64,000 bases of DNA, from the NCBI RefSeq assembly GCF_003122325.1, contig NZ_QFBC01000016.1, positions 104,538-168,537 of the forward strand, given 5' to 3'. The notes below the pieces were generated by a model. It made no database searches, was not told the origin of the DNA, and saw only the letters and a list, made by a program, of their open reading frames with translations. Below, piece after piece: positions 17,933 to 27,272 of the stretch (position 1 is the first letter of the stretch; every line of letters starts with the position of its first letter). The position numbers were made by a program, and so were the translations under genes. This DNA comes from Rhizobium album. Lineage in GTDB: Bacteria > Pseudomonadota > Alphaproteobacteria > Rhizobiales > Rhizobiaceae.

Positions 17933-18931
17933 TCAGTTGCGCGCTGCAGCGTCACGGACGAGCTTGAGCATGGCTGCCGACTCGCTCTGTTCCTTGGTGA
18001 CCCCGTCTCCAACTGGCGTGAACAACTGCTCCAGCTTGGCGTGCTCGTCAGGGCTCAGCGTGACAATCTTTCCGCCCATGTCGGTCCACTGCCGCAATTG
18101 CCCCTCGTTGAATTCCGCAGTCCAGCGATCGAGAGCGGGGCGGATGTTCGTTGCCGACGCCAAGACTGCCTTCTGAAGATCCGGGGGAAGCCCGTCGAAC
18201 CACGTGCTGCTCACCACGGCCAGCGAGGCGACAACAGATGCTCTGGTATCCAGGAAAGTGCCGGCGACATCATTCATCTTGAAGGAGACGAATACTGAAA
18301 TGTGGCTCGCAATGCCGTCGACCGTCCCTTGACTCAGAGCTGGCATAACCTCGCTCAATGGCATTCCAACGCCCGTAGCGCCCAAGAGCGCCATCTCCAT
18401 CTTTTCGAAGGGAGTCCCGTTGATCCGAAGCTTCTTGCCCTTGAAGTCGTTCAGGGTAAGGATTGCGGTACTGGCACCGAAACCGTGAAAACCGATGACC
18501 TCAGCGCCCAGACCCTGAAGCCCTTTGGTTCTTGCGATTGAAAACAGCGCCTTCTCAACCTCGGGGTCATGGATCGTTTTCTGAGCTTGAGGTTCGTCGC
18601 GAAACAGCATGGGGGCGCCGAAAACGCCGAAACGCGGATCGACACCGACGTAAAAATCGAGAGGAACCATCGTCGCCTCGAGCGATCCAATCTGGACTGC
18701 TTCAATCATGCGCGGCGCGTTGCCGAGCTGTCCCTGAGGATAGAGGTCGACCTTGATGCGGCCGCCTGTAGCGCGCTCCAGATCTTCCTTGTACATTTTC
18801 AGGAAAGCTGTCTGGGGATCGTTAACAGATGTCGTGCCGAACTTCATCGTATACTCTTGCGCGGACGACCCTCCCGCCCCAGTCACAGCTGCCGCTATTG
18901 CGATAACAAATGCTGCCAACAATTTCCGCAT
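17933..18931 (-). CDS. dctP: TRAP transporter substrate-binding protein (DctP)
   Basis: 332 residues. A signal peptide of about 24 residues ends near SSAQE. The mature part matches DctP: KFGTTSVND, the DLYPQGQLGNA motif, and LNDFKGKKLRINGTP with the conserved Arg that binds the substrate carboxylate. It delivers an organic acid to DctQM at 11006-12776. GGGAGGAAG precedes the ATG. First gene of a minus-strand unit with a long upstream non-coding region that should hold its promoter. The ligand is unknown; an aromatic or hydroxy acid would fit the neighbours. Confidence 0.93.
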   Translation of the reverse strand: MRKLLAAFVIAIAAAVTGAGGSSAQEYTMKFGTTSVNDPQTAFLKMYKEDLERATGGRIKVDLYPQGQLGNAPRMIEAVQIGSLEATMVPLDFYVGVDPRFGVFGAPMLFRDEPQAQKTIHDPEVEKALFSIARTKGLQGLGAEVIGFHGFGASTAILTLNDFKGKKLRINGTPFEKMEMALLGATGVGMPLSEVMPALSQGTVDGIASHISVFVSFKMNDVAGTFLDTRASVVASLAVVSSTWFDGLPPDLQKAVLASATNIRPALDRWTAEFNEGQLRQWTDMGGKIVTLSPDEHAKLEQLFTPVGDGVTKEQSESAAMLKLVRDAAARN

Positions 18932-19467
18932 GGCTTCCTCCCATTTGGTCCAAAGGCACCTCTGTGCATTCGGTCATTTACCTTTAGGAGAGTACTCGGG
19001 CAGGCATGGCATCAAAAATAGCCGTCAAGGTATCGCGTTAAGTTATAGCGAAATTGTTTTTGCTAGTCTTAAGCGACTTATGCTCAAGAAAATACTTATG
19101 GGTGATTGCGACACAAGGCCAATCACGAAAATAATCTATATTATTATAACCAATTCTGATATCGGATCGCTTTTTATTCATATCAGTACTTTGGAGACCC
19201 GAATTACGCTCGCGGCGCCTGGTTGCATTAATGCGATCAGCTTTGGGTGGAGTATTGAGATGTTCGTTCTATGTGACTTTACGTTTGTCATCCTTCAGGC
19301 CGAGATCGAGGCCCGCAACGCAGGGGAATACGTTCAGGGAAATGCGCCTTGGGACGTCGTGGCCAAGCGTTTTGGGAAGACGTGGGAACGGATGATGCAT
19401 CTGTTTGGATTTCGCTGATCTGTACGCGATGAGCTACTCTTGCAAATGGACGTGCATTGTAAAATTG
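18932..19467. promoter_or_regulatory. Upstream region of dctP with a possible gene relic
   Basis: About 530 bases. It must contain the dctP promoter; the part from 19020 to 19200 is AT-rich. On the plus strand a short frame at 19263-19418 ends EYVQGNAPWDVVAKRFGKTWERMM and looks like the C-terminus of a real protein rather than random sequence, but it has no family I can name and no ribosome binding site. Possibly a decayed gene end. Confidence 0.4.
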
Positions 19468-19495
19468 GGGGCGTGCTCCGGCAGGAACACGCCCC
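19468..19495 (-). terminator. Terminator-like hairpin after hyuB
   Basis: Perfect 8-base GC-rich stem (19468-19475 with 19488-19495) and 12-base loop, about 36 bases past the hyuB stop. On the minus strand it is followed by CAATTTTA, a weak T-tract, fitting a rho-independent terminator for the hyuA-hyuB transcript. Confidence 0.6.
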
Positions 19496-19530
19496 TCTTG
19501 TTCTTACTCCATCTTTAGACCGAAGCTATT

Positions 19531-21648
19531 TCACGCCACCAGATTGAAGCTCGCGAGCGACGGCTCGTCCCGCCTTACAACTTCAGACTCCAAAAGCGAG
19601 CCGCAATCCTCGCAGTAGAACTCGCGTAGCTCCAAATCGCTATGAGTTCGAACGTGTTCACCCAGTTCGCTTGCGGCTACTGTGACGGAGTGGCTCCTAT
19701 CCTTCCAGTTCGAATCCAAGGAACCCAAATCACAACCACACGAACATACAAAGCGCCCATTCCGAGCCGAAAGATCTCCCTCGGCCGCAGACTTTGTTGG
19801 GGCGGATCCATTCAACCGTCGCTGTCGAATTGCCTTTCTTTCGTTGTCGGTTGCAGCTTGATCCAAATCCCCGTTCAGGACGACAACGCCATACTGGGTT
19901 CGGGCAGCTTCCACGCTAACGTGATTATTCACTACATCCGACAGAACCAGTGCCGGGTCACGCTTCAGCGGATCGCCGAAACCGCCGCCACCCTGAAATG
20001 AATATCCGAGTACGTCCCTATTGGTGAGAAAGAACCTGCCTGGCTTCGGCCCGAGATCCTCTACATCGTTCGCGACAATATCGGCCAGGTTCCCGGCCAT
20101 CGTGGCAATCTTTCTGCTGTCGCCGGCATTTCTATGGACGAAATTACGTCCGCACGCGCCGGGTCTACCACCGAACAGGCCAACTGAATTTGGCACTTCA
20201 ATCCCATGGCCGACCAACATGGCATTCAAACCGTCGGTTTCATACGGCGCAATCGCCAGGGAAGTACTCGTTCCCCCGCGCGTCCGACCGGGACCACCGG
20301 TGTCCGGAACGAAAGAACGATACAGATAGATGTAGGGCCCGCTTGCCTCGGAAGATTCGACATTGGTTATAGCGGGGCGTGGAACGCAATGATCCCCCGA
20401 CCCATCCAGACCATCGTGATCCCTGTACGCGCCTCCACCACCAGCCGTGGCGTCGAGAAGGAAAGTGCCAAAGAGCCCGCCGTCCCTGTCTTTTCCCGCC
20501 AGGGTCATCACCATCATATGGCCCTTGGTTACGGCCTGACCCTCGTCAGCATATTTTTCAGAGAAGGACACCATGCGTGACAAGGCCGTGACAACGACAT
20601 TCTGCACAATCCAGGCTGCCGAAATCGTGGCTGCAGACACCGGCGCAGGCCGGGTCGCATTGCACAGGATACCTTCCGGGGCCTTGAATTCAATCGAGCG
20701 AATGACCCCCTCGTTCCATCGCAGCGTCGGCGCCAGAATTGGCAGTAGTCCAGCGAATGCCGCACCACGCATCCCCGACCGCGTGCAGTTGATAAACCCT
20801 GGAGCCTGCGGCGACGTGCCTTCAAAATCGATCGTCAGGCTATCGCCCGTCTTCGTGGCGGCCACGCAGACTTCATAAAGTGCATTTGTATGTCCGTCGT
20901 GCTCGATATAGTCACGAGCGCGATAAACCCCGTCCGGCAGTTCGGAAAGGATCGCCCGGAACTGCTTTTCCGTCGTGTCGATTTCCTCACGCATGATCTG
21001 CTCGACTTGCAAGACGCCATAGCGATTCATCAGTTCTGTCAGGCGCTTCACTGCGACGTTATTTGCTGCGATCATGGCCTTCAAGTCCAAGCCGATCACA
21101 TCCGGTAGTCGCGACATGCCCATGATCATTTGCCACAGATCCTGGCGCAGATTGCCTCCTTCAACTAACTTAATTCCGGGCAGCAGCATCGCCTCTTGCT
21201 GGATTTCCGTTGCACCGAGCGCCCACGAGCCGAAGCTCATGCCTCCAACATCAAGCTCGTGGGCGCAGGTCCCGGCCCAAGCGACGTGCCGCCCTTCGAA
21301 GAAGATCGGCGCAACGATCGACATGTCGGGCTGATGAAGCCCACCCCGATAGGGATCGTTGAGGATGAACAAGTCGCCGTGGTTGATGCCCGGATTATCG
21401 GAGTAGTTCTCCAGGATCGAGCGGATGACCGTGGACATCGTCCCGGTATGGAAAATCACCTGTGGCCCCATCGTAACGATAGAGCCGTCGGCGAGATAAA
21501 GACCATTGTTGAAGTCGGTTGCATCGGTCACGACCGGCGAACCGGATGCCGAACGCAGCGTGATCGCTTGTTCCTCGGTAATCGCCTGCAGTTTGTTACG
21601 CACCACTTCGAACGTGATGGGATCGATTTTCTGGTTTCTGGTTAGCAT
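19531..21648 (-). CDS. Hydantoinase B/oxoprolinase-family subunit with C-terminal Cys-rich domain
   Basis: 705 residues. Residues 1 to about 560 match the HyuB/acetone-carboxylase-alpha family (DPITFEVVRNKLQ, NDPYRGGLHQPDM, HTGTMSTVI, EVPNSVGLFGGRPG). With HyuA it forms ATP-dependent enzymes that open lactam rings (hydantoins, 5-oxoproline) or carboxylate ketones. The C-terminus carries an extra Cys cluster, CSCGC at 635-639 and CEDCG at 679-683, resembling the zinc-binding gamma subunit of acetone/acetophenone carboxylases, so this looks like a fused alpha-gamma protein. Its ATG shares one base with the hyuA stop. Hydantoinase versus carboxylase activity cannot be settled here; the extra domain leans to carboxylase. 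Confidence 0.87.
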   Translation of the reverse strand: MLTRNQKIDPITFEVVRNKLQAITEEQAITLRSASGSPVVTDATDFNNGLYLADGSIVTMGPQVIFHTGTMSTVIRSILENYSDNPGINHGDLFILNDPYRGGLHQPDMSIVAPIFFEGRHVAWAGTCAHELDVGGMSFGSWALGATEIQQEAMLLPGIKLVEGGNLRQDLWQMIMGMSRLPDVIGLDLKAMIAANNVAVKRLTELMNRYGVLQVEQIMREEIDTTEKQFRAILSELPDGVYRARDYIEHDGHTNALYEVCVAATKTGDSLTIDFEGTSPQAPGFINCTRSGMRGAAFAGLLPILAPTLRWNEGVIRSIEFKAPEGILCNATRPAPVSAATISAAWIVQNVVVTALSRMVSFSEKYADEGQAVTKGHMMVMTLAGKDRDGGLFGTFLLDATAGGGGAYRDHDGLDGSGDHCVPRPAITNVESSEASGPYIYLYRSFVPDTGGPGRTRGGTSTSLAIAPYETDGLNAMLVGHGIEVPNSVGLFGGRPGACGRNFVHRNAGDSRKIATMAGNLADIVANDVEDLGPKPGRFFLTNRDVLGYSFQGGGGFGDPLKRDPALVLSDVVNNHVSVEAARTQYGVVVLNGDLDQAATDNERKAIRQRRLNGSAPTKSAAEGDLSARNGRFVCSCGCDLGSLDSNWKDRSHSVTVAASELGEHVRTHSDLELREFYCEDCGSLLESEVVRRDEPSLASFNLVA

Positions 21649-23753
21649 CAGACGCGCTCCTCGCTCTCGATGATGATGTTATGGCCTTCGTCGACGTGCG
21701 CGATTTGGCCCGCGGCAACGAAGACGGACGTTTCAGGATGCTCAACCACCGCCGGCCCTTGGATCACGAATTCCTTGGGAAGATCGCGCCAATAGAAGAC
21801 TTTGGCGTCCATCCAGCTGTCTGTATTCGGCTCGTAAATCCGGCGAAGAGCTGGTTTCGGTTCCTGAGAACCCGAACTGATATGGACTTCTGGCCGACGG
21901 GAGGTGCCAAACGCCTCAACGCGCACATTTGTTATTTCGATCCCAGCCTCACGAAACGCCGAGCCAGGACCATAAATCTGCTCATAGGTTTCCTCAAACC
22001 GCGCCACGATATCCTCGAGCGAAGCCGCCTCAATCGGGTCGTTGGAAACGCTAATTATGAGATCGTTTGTTTGTCTTCGATAGCGCATGTCGATGGCTCG
22101 GAGGACCCTTACATCCTTTCCGTCCACCCCGGCGCGCTCCATTGTTTTGAGGCAAGATGCCAGCGGGTCAGCGAACGCACGCTCGATTGCGTTTGCATCG
22201 AGCCCGTCCCAGGCCGCTTTGGACCCACCTCCACCGCGCATAAGAAGCGGCGCTTGGCTGGAAGACTGAACGTCGGCAGCGAGTGCACCGAATGCAGAAT
22301 GTGCCATGGACGTGACCGGCACGACCATCTTGGGCACGCCCAGCTCGGCGCCGTACCCTGCACAATGCACTGGACCGGCACCTCCATAGGCGAAGATTAC
22401 GAAATCTCGTGGATCATATCCACGGCCGATCGTGGCTTCCCGCAGCATATCGGCCATCTGGGAGTCAACAATACGACGGATGCCGGCCGCAGCTTGCTCG
22501 ACGGTCATGTTCAGTGGCTGAGCGATCTGCTCTTCGATTGCAAGGGCGGCAGCTTTTCGATCAAGCTTCATCTTTCCCCCGAGGAATGTATCGGGGTCAA
22601 TGATTCCGAGAACAATGTCCGCGTCGGTCACGGTTGCGAGCTTGCCACCACGCCCATAGCAAACCGGGCCCGGCTTCGCACCAGCACTATCAGGTCCAAC
22701 CTTCAACTGGCCTCCGACGACACGAGCAATCGAGCCACCACCTGCTCCGATGGACCGAACTTCAATCATCGGCGTTGCGATGTGAAAGCCACCCGCTTCG
22801 TGGTTCTTGGAAATCAGCGGTTTGCCATCGACTACAATCGCAACATCAAACGATGTTCCACCCATGTCAGTTGCGATGATATTGTCATAGCCCAAGCGTT
22901 TACCGACATGGACGGAGCCCATGACACCGCCCGTTGGTCCAGAAGTAACTAGTGTGACTGGTCGGTGAGCCGCTTCGGAGACGGGCATGACCCCACCTGC
23001 CGAATTGAGAATGGAGAAAGAACCTTTATAACCTCGGCCCCGCAACATCTGTTCGATACCGTCGAGATAGGAGACGACTTTGGGGGCGAGATAGGAATTC
23101 AAGGCTGCTGTTGCCGTTCGCTCATACTCGCCCATCACGGGCGCCACTTCATGAGATAGCGTTACATAGGCAGACGGCGCCATTTCGCGGATGATGGCCC
23201 CGGCCAGACGTTCGTGCTTGGGATTGCGAAACGACCAAAGGAATGCGACCGCAAATGTCTGTACGCCCGCATCAAGCAATTCCTGCGTCGCACGGCGAAT
23301 GTCGTCTTCCTGAATTTCGAGCAGAATTTGCCCCGCGTGATCGACGCGCTCAGCGATTTCCCGTGTGAGGTGAGTTGGAACAATTGGCGCAGGATTGCGT
23401 CTGCGTGAATACCAACCCAGCCGGTCAGTGGGCACACCCGTCGTAAAACCCATCAAGCGTTGCAGAGACAGCGTGCTTCCGAAGCCGCGAGTCGTCAAAA
23501 GCCCGGTCGCAGCGCCTGTCCGCTCGATGACGGCATTCGTGGCCTGCGTCGTGCCATGCCCAAATGATGAAACGCGTGCCAGGAGACCGTCGCCATCAAG
23601 CCCGATCTGCTCGGCAGCATTCTGGATGGCGTTGAACACACCAACCTCCAGCTCACCTGGCGTAGAAAGGGCCTTTGTTGTCGTCAACTGACCCTTTTCA
23701 TCCAACAGCACCAGGTCGGTGAATGTGCCGCCTATGTCCACTCCCAGATACAT
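21648..23753 (-). CDS. Hydantoinase A/oxoprolinase-family subunit
   Basis: 701 residues. N-terminal phosphate-binding strand GVDIGGTFTDLVLLD and the ASKHA-fold signatures GTTQATNAVIER, DMGGTSFDVA and GGAGPVHC of HyuA/acetone-carboxylase-beta proteins, which bind ATP. It partners with the overlapping HyuB. GGAGG lies six bases before the ATG. A strong hairpin separates it from the liv genes upstream. The neighbouring ABC importer, SBP and ALDH suggest the pair handles the imported compound or an early product. Confidence 0.9.
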   Translation of the reverse strand: MYLGVDIGGTFTDLVLLDEKGQLTTTKALSTPGELEVGVFNAIQNAAEQIGLDGDGLLARVSSFGHGTTQATNAVIERTGAATGLLTTRGFGSTLSLQRLMGFTTGVPTDRLGWYSRRRNPAPIVPTHLTREIAERVDHAGQILLEIQEDDIRRATQELLDAGVQTFAVAFLWSFRNPKHERLAGAIIREMAPSAYVTLSHEVAPVMGEYERTATAALNSYLAPKVVSYLDGIEQMLRGRGYKGSFSILNSAGGVMPVSEAAHRPVTLVTSGPTGGVMGSVHVGKRLGYDNIIATDMGGTSFDVAIVVDGKPLISKNHEAGGFHIATPMIEVRSIGAGGGSIARVVGGQLKVGPDSAGAKPGPVCYGRGGKLATVTDADIVLGIIDPDTFLGGKMKLDRKAAALAIEEQIAQPLNMTVEQAAAGIRRIVDSQMADMLREATIGRGYDPRDFVIFAYGGAGPVHCAGYGAELGVPKMVVPVTSMAHSAFGALAADVQSSSQAPLLMRGGGGSKAAWDGLDANAIERAFADPLASCLKTMERAGVDGKDVRVLRAIDMRYRRQTNDLIISVSNDPIEAASLEDIVARFEETYEQIYGPGSAFREAGIEITNVRVEAFGTSRRPEVHISSGSQEPKPALRRIYEPNTDSWMDAKVFYWRDLPKEFVIQGPAVVEHPETSVFVAAGQIAHVDEGHNIIIESEERV

Positions 23754-23777
23754 TTCTTTCCTCCTGTACCATACAAG

Positions 23778-23815
23778 AACCCGCCCCCATCAGCGATCTG
23801 CGATGGGGGCGGGTT
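23778..23815. terminator. Strong hairpin between livM and hyuA
   Basis: A perfect 14-base stem (23778-23791 with 23802-23815) with a 10-base loop, about 115 bases after the livM stop and 25 bases before the hyuA start on the minus strand. There is no T-run, so it may be an intrinsic pause/processing signal separating expression of the importer from the hyu genes. Confidence 0.6.
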
Positions 23816-23931
23816 AACTGATAGACCTGGGAGGTTGGGTTTGAGGCATCGGAAATATAAGCATCGCTATCAGGCTTAGTAATAGCGTTCGCACCGGGAC
23901 AACAAAGCAAAATGCGGCGGCCGCTGTTGGA

Positions 23932-24951
23932 TCAGGAGTCCTGCTTCGAAAGGATCCGAAAATTGAGCGGCAACAATTGCAGGTGCCAGCGGTCCCGCAC
24001 ATGCCCCCAAAGGCCCCGGGGATTGTAAATCATGATCAGGATTGCAACTGCGCCCAACGAAATCATGTAGAACGGACCGAAATCAGCCAGTGTCCCGCGC
24101 AGAAGGAAGAAAAGCACAGCACCAATGATCGGCCCCTCGAACGTGCCAACGCCTCCAATCACGACCATGAATATAACGAGTGCCGTCCAGTCGCTGATAC
24201 TGAACGCTGAATCTGGTGTGACGCGAAGCCGTTGAAGAAAGATTAGGCCACCGGTAGCGGCCGTACCGAACGCCGTGAGAACATAGACGATTAGTTTCGT
24301 TCGGTTGGCGTTAACGCCGTTGCTTCGCGCTGCAAGCTCATTGTCGCGTATAGCGGTCAGGGCAAGTCCTGTGCGGGACTGCAGTGTAAAATAGATACCG
24401 CTCAGTATCATCAACAGGGCGATGAAAGCCGCTAGGTAAATGGTGGTGAAGCGAACTGCGGGCTGCGCGCCCAACGCACGCGCTGCCTCGATTGGCAAGC
24501 TCATCCCTGACGATCCCCCAATCTGGGGGATGAACTGCGCAGTGAGACGCAATACTTCTGCCAGGACCCATGAACTGATGGCAAAGTAGGCTCCCTTGAG
24601 ACGAAATAGCAGTGCAGCGAAAGGGATGGAGAGAGCGGCAACGACAACGCTTGCGATCAAGACGCTGACGAGCGGGTTTAATCCGGTGTAACGCGAAAGC
24701 GTGAATAGACCATAGGCCCCCAGACCGACGAATGCCTGCTGACCGATCGACACCAGTCCAGCGTACCCGACCAAGAAGTTCCAGAGACAGGCGAGCGACA
24801 GATAGAGGAAGAAGTCCGTTAGTAGGCGAAGGATATTCGCCCCGGCCCATAAAGGCGCTGAAGCGAAAACGAGCGCGCAAACGCCGACAAAAACAAGCGC
24901 CAAATGGGTCGTGCGCGAGTGGCGTGTCGCGGAAACACTATTTGATTTCAT
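23932..24951 (-). CDS. livM: Branched-chain-amino-acid-type ABC permease (LivM)
   Basis: 339 residues, about nine to ten membrane helices, with the LivM-type segments NFLVGYAGLVSIGQQAFVGLGAY, LRLKGAYFAISSWVLAEVLR and GGVGTFEGPIIGA. It forms the inner-membrane pore with LivH. Its ATG overlaps the livH stop by four bases. In rhizobia this transporter class also imports aromatic acids, amides and urea, so the catabolic neighbours are a better guide to substrate than the family name. Confidence 0.93.
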   Translation of the reverse strand: MKSNSVSATRHSRTTHLALVFVGVCALVFASAPLWAGANILRLLTDFFLYLSLACLWNFLVGYAGLVSIGQQAFVGLGAYGLFTLSRYTGLNPLVSVLIASVVVAALSIPFAALLFRLKGAYFAISSWVLAEVLRLTAQFIPQIGGSSGMSLPIEAARALGAQPAVRFTTIYLAAFIALLMILSGIYFTLQSRTGLALTAIRDNELAARSNGVNANRTKLIVYVLTAFGTAATGGLIFLQRLRVTPDSAFSISDWTALVIFMVVIGGVGTFEGPIIGAVLFFLLRGTLADFGPFYMISLGAVAILIMIYNPRGLWGHVRDRWHLQLLPLNFRILSKQDS

Positions 24952-25811
24952 GCTTTCACTCCGAAAAGACCGCTGGGTCGCAACGCCAGAACGAGAAGAA
25001 AAACGAGGTGGCCGGCGAGGATCTGGAATCGAGGATCGATCGCTCCACCAATTGCTTGGACAACGCCAAGTACAATCCCGCCCAGCAAAGTGCCCCAGAT
25101 ATTACCAACGCCTCCGATGATGACGGCCTCGAAGCCGTAGATCAGCCGAGCGGGTCCTGCGGATGGATCAAAGTTTCCGCGTATTGCGATGAGAACACCA
25201 GCAACAGCCGTGATGCCAAGCGACAGGGCCATCGCAACTCCGTACATATGACGATTGTTGAACCCCATCACCTGCGCCATCGCCTGATCGTCTGACACCG
25301 CGCGCAATCCTCGACCGGTTTTCGTACGTCTGATAAGGAGATGCAGAACGACAATCACGGCGACCGCAATGACGAATTGCAGTAGAGGCAGCAGGCCGAT
25401 GGCGACAGTGTCCCCGATCCGTAAGCTCGCGACCTCCAGCGGACCGGCCTGCAACCGTCGGTCGTCACCCGAAAAGGCGACGAGAACGCCGTTCTGGATA
25501 ATGATGGACAGACCAAAAGAGACAAGAATGGGCGGAAGGAGATCATCTCCCAAAGTCCGATTGAAAAGGCCACGCTGCAGGAGATAGCCGACCGTTGCAA
25601 TAATTGGCACGACGATCAGCAGCGAGACAAAGGGATCTACACCCATTGTCTGCGTGATGACGAGTGCCAGATAGGCGGACAGAACGATGAGATCGCCATG
25701 GGCGATATTCACCAGTTTCATTACCCCAAAAATGAGGGACAGTCCGATTGCGAACATCGCGTAAAGGCCGCCGAGCATGGTGCCTTGGATGACAGTGTTG
25801 AGCCATACCAT
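24948..25811 (-). CDS. livH: Branched-chain-amino-acid-type ABC permease (LivH)
   Basis: 287 residues, highly hydrophobic, with the LivH hallmarks GTMLGGLYAMFAIGLSLIFGVMKLVNIAHGD near the N-terminus and GGVGNIWGTLLGG near the C-terminus. The frame could extend 30 codons upstream, but the ATG at 25811 follows the livF stop by two bases and starts exactly where the family does. Pairs with LivM. Confidence 0.93.
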   Translation of the reverse strand: MVWLNTVIQGTMLGGLYAMFAIGLSLIFGVMKLVNIAHGDLIVLSAYLALVITQTMGVDPFVSLLIVVPIIATVGYLLQRGLFNRTLGDDLLPPILVSFGLSIIIQNGVLVAFSGDDRRLQAGPLEVASLRIGDTVAIGLLPLLQFVIAVAVIVVLHLLIRRTKTGRGLRAVSDDQAMAQVMGFNNRHMYGVAMALSLGITAVAGVLIAIRGNFDPSAGPARLIYGFEAVIIGGVGNIWGTLLGGIVLGVVQAIGGAIDPRFQILAGHLVFLLVLALRPSGLFGVKA

Positions 25812-25813
25812 GA

Positions 25814-26521
25814 TCAAACTCCGAAGTACGAGGCAGCGATGTCCTGACGGCTGAATTGGTGTGGAGCACCGCCGAGAACGATCCTGCCTTGGCGCATGCA
25901 ATAGAGGCGGTCAGCGATTTGTGTCGCTTGCTGAATATCCTGCTCCACGACGATCGCCGACAGGCCGTCGCGAACGATACTGCGAAGGGCCGAATAAATC
26001 TCGCGAACAACGATCGGGGCCAGGCCCAGACTGAGTTCGTCGCAGAGCAGGAGGTCCGGGTTGGACATGAGCGCGCGTCCGATGGCAACCATCTGCTGCT
26101 GCCCCCCCGACAGCGTCGTAATGGCGGCCTTTCGACGTTCCGCCAGCATTGGAAAAAGCCCGTAGATGGCCCCAAGATTCCAGGGACCCGGTCGACCGGA
26201 TCTCGCGCCGATCAACAGATTTTCTTCCACGGTCAGCGACACGAACAGGCGCCGGCCTTCTGGCACCAGCGCAATACCAAGGTCAACCCGATGATGCGCC
26301 GCGACACGCGTAATGTCTTCGCCGGAAAGACTTATGGAACCGGCCTTCACGGCAACAAGTCCGACAAGCGACTGCATGAGCGTGCTTTTGCCTGCACCGT
26401 TCGCACCGACCATGGCGGCAACTTGGCCCCCACCGATATCGAGGTCGATATCAAACAGGGCCTGGAAATCCCCATAGAAGGCACTCAGTCCCTTGAGCGA
26501 AAGAAGTGGCGTGTCACCCAT
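25814..26521 (-). CDS. livF: Branched-chain-amino-acid-type ABC ATPase (LivF)
   Basis: 235 residues. Walker A GANGAGKST, ABC signature LSGGQQQM, Walker B LLLCDE with LSLGLAP after it. Energises the importer together with LivG, whose gene overlaps it by eight bases. Confidence 0.94.
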   Translation of the reverse strand: MGDTPLLSLKGLSAFYGDFQALFDIDLDIGGGQVAAMVGANGAGKSTLMQSLVGLVAVKAGSISLSGEDITRVAAHHRVDLGIALVPEGRRLFVSLTVEENLLIGARSGRPGPWNLGAIYGLFPMLAERRKAAITTLSGGQQQMVAIGRALMSNPDLLLCDELSLGLAPIVVREIYSALRSIVRDGLSAIVVEQDIQQATQIADRLYCMRQGRIVLGGAPHQFSRQDIAASYFGV

Positions 26522-27242
26522 CGACCTCGATCCCCATATAGATTTCTGAAACTTTAGGATCTGCGAGCACTTTGTGGGGGTCGCCGTCTGCTATGAAGTT
26601 GCCCTGATAAAGCACAAGCGTTCGGCTAACGACCGACAGGAGCGCGTGCAATACGTGCTCGATCCAGACGATGGTTACGCCGGATTCCTTGACTTGGAGG
26701 ATGAGATTAATCAGGTCCTCGCTTTCAAGCTGGCTGAGGCCGCCGGCAATCTCATCGAGGAGAAGCACCTTTGGTTTTGTTGCGAGGGCCCGGGTAAGTT
26801 CCAGACGCTTGCGGTTCAGCAAGGTCAGTTTTCCCGCTGCCAAGTTTGCAAAAGGAAGCAATCCAGAACGCTCGAGGAGTTCGAGACTGATAGCCTGAGC
26901 TTCTTTTGCATTGAGGCCAGCGCCGTGGCGGGCGGCGACCATGACATTCTCGAACACAGTCATTCCACCGAAAGGCTGCGGAATCTGGAAGGCGCGTGCC
27001 ATCCCCAGACGGCATCGCTCCTCAACGGACATCCCCCGAATATCTAGTCCTTCGTATTCTATGCTGCCATTGTCCGGCCTGAGTGCGCCGGTCATCAAGG
27101 CGAGGATAGTCGTCTTCCCGGCCCCATTTGGGCCGAGAATGCCAACAGCTTCACCTTCTTGAATCTCGAGATTGAGATCACGTGCAATCGTAATGGCACC
27201 GAAACTTTTCGTAAGGGCGCGCAGCGCCAAAATAGCCGCCAT
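26514..27242 (-). CDS. livG: Branched-chain-amino-acid-type ABC ATPase (LivG)
   Basis: 242 residues. Walker A GPNGAGKTT, Walker B LLLDEIAGGL, and the LivG-type IARDLNLEIQEGE and MARAFQIPQPFGGM region. In the usual LSGG-like position the sequence is less canonical (KLTLLNRKRLELTRAL), which is also common in LivG. Begins 30 bases after the substrate-binding protein gene. Confidence 0.93.
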   Translation of the reverse strand: MAAILALRALTKSFGAITIARDLNLEIQEGEAVGILGPNGAGKTTILALMTGALRPDNGSIEYEGLDIRGMSVEERCRLGMARAFQIPQPFGGMTVFENVMVAARHGAGLNAKEAQAISLELLERSGLLPFANLAAGKLTLLNRKRLELTRALATKPKVLLLDEIAGGLSQLESEDLINLILQVKESGVTIVWIEHVLHALLSVVSRTLVLYQGNFIADGDPHKVLADPKVSEIYMGIEVDG

Positions 27243-27272
27243 CGGTCAAAGCCTTCCGCGTTCCTACCACAC

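Noticed and set aside
21681..22952. A 423-codon plus-strand frame opposite hyuA
   Set aside because: Antisense shadow of a gene with strong HyuA signatures; no start signal and no family.
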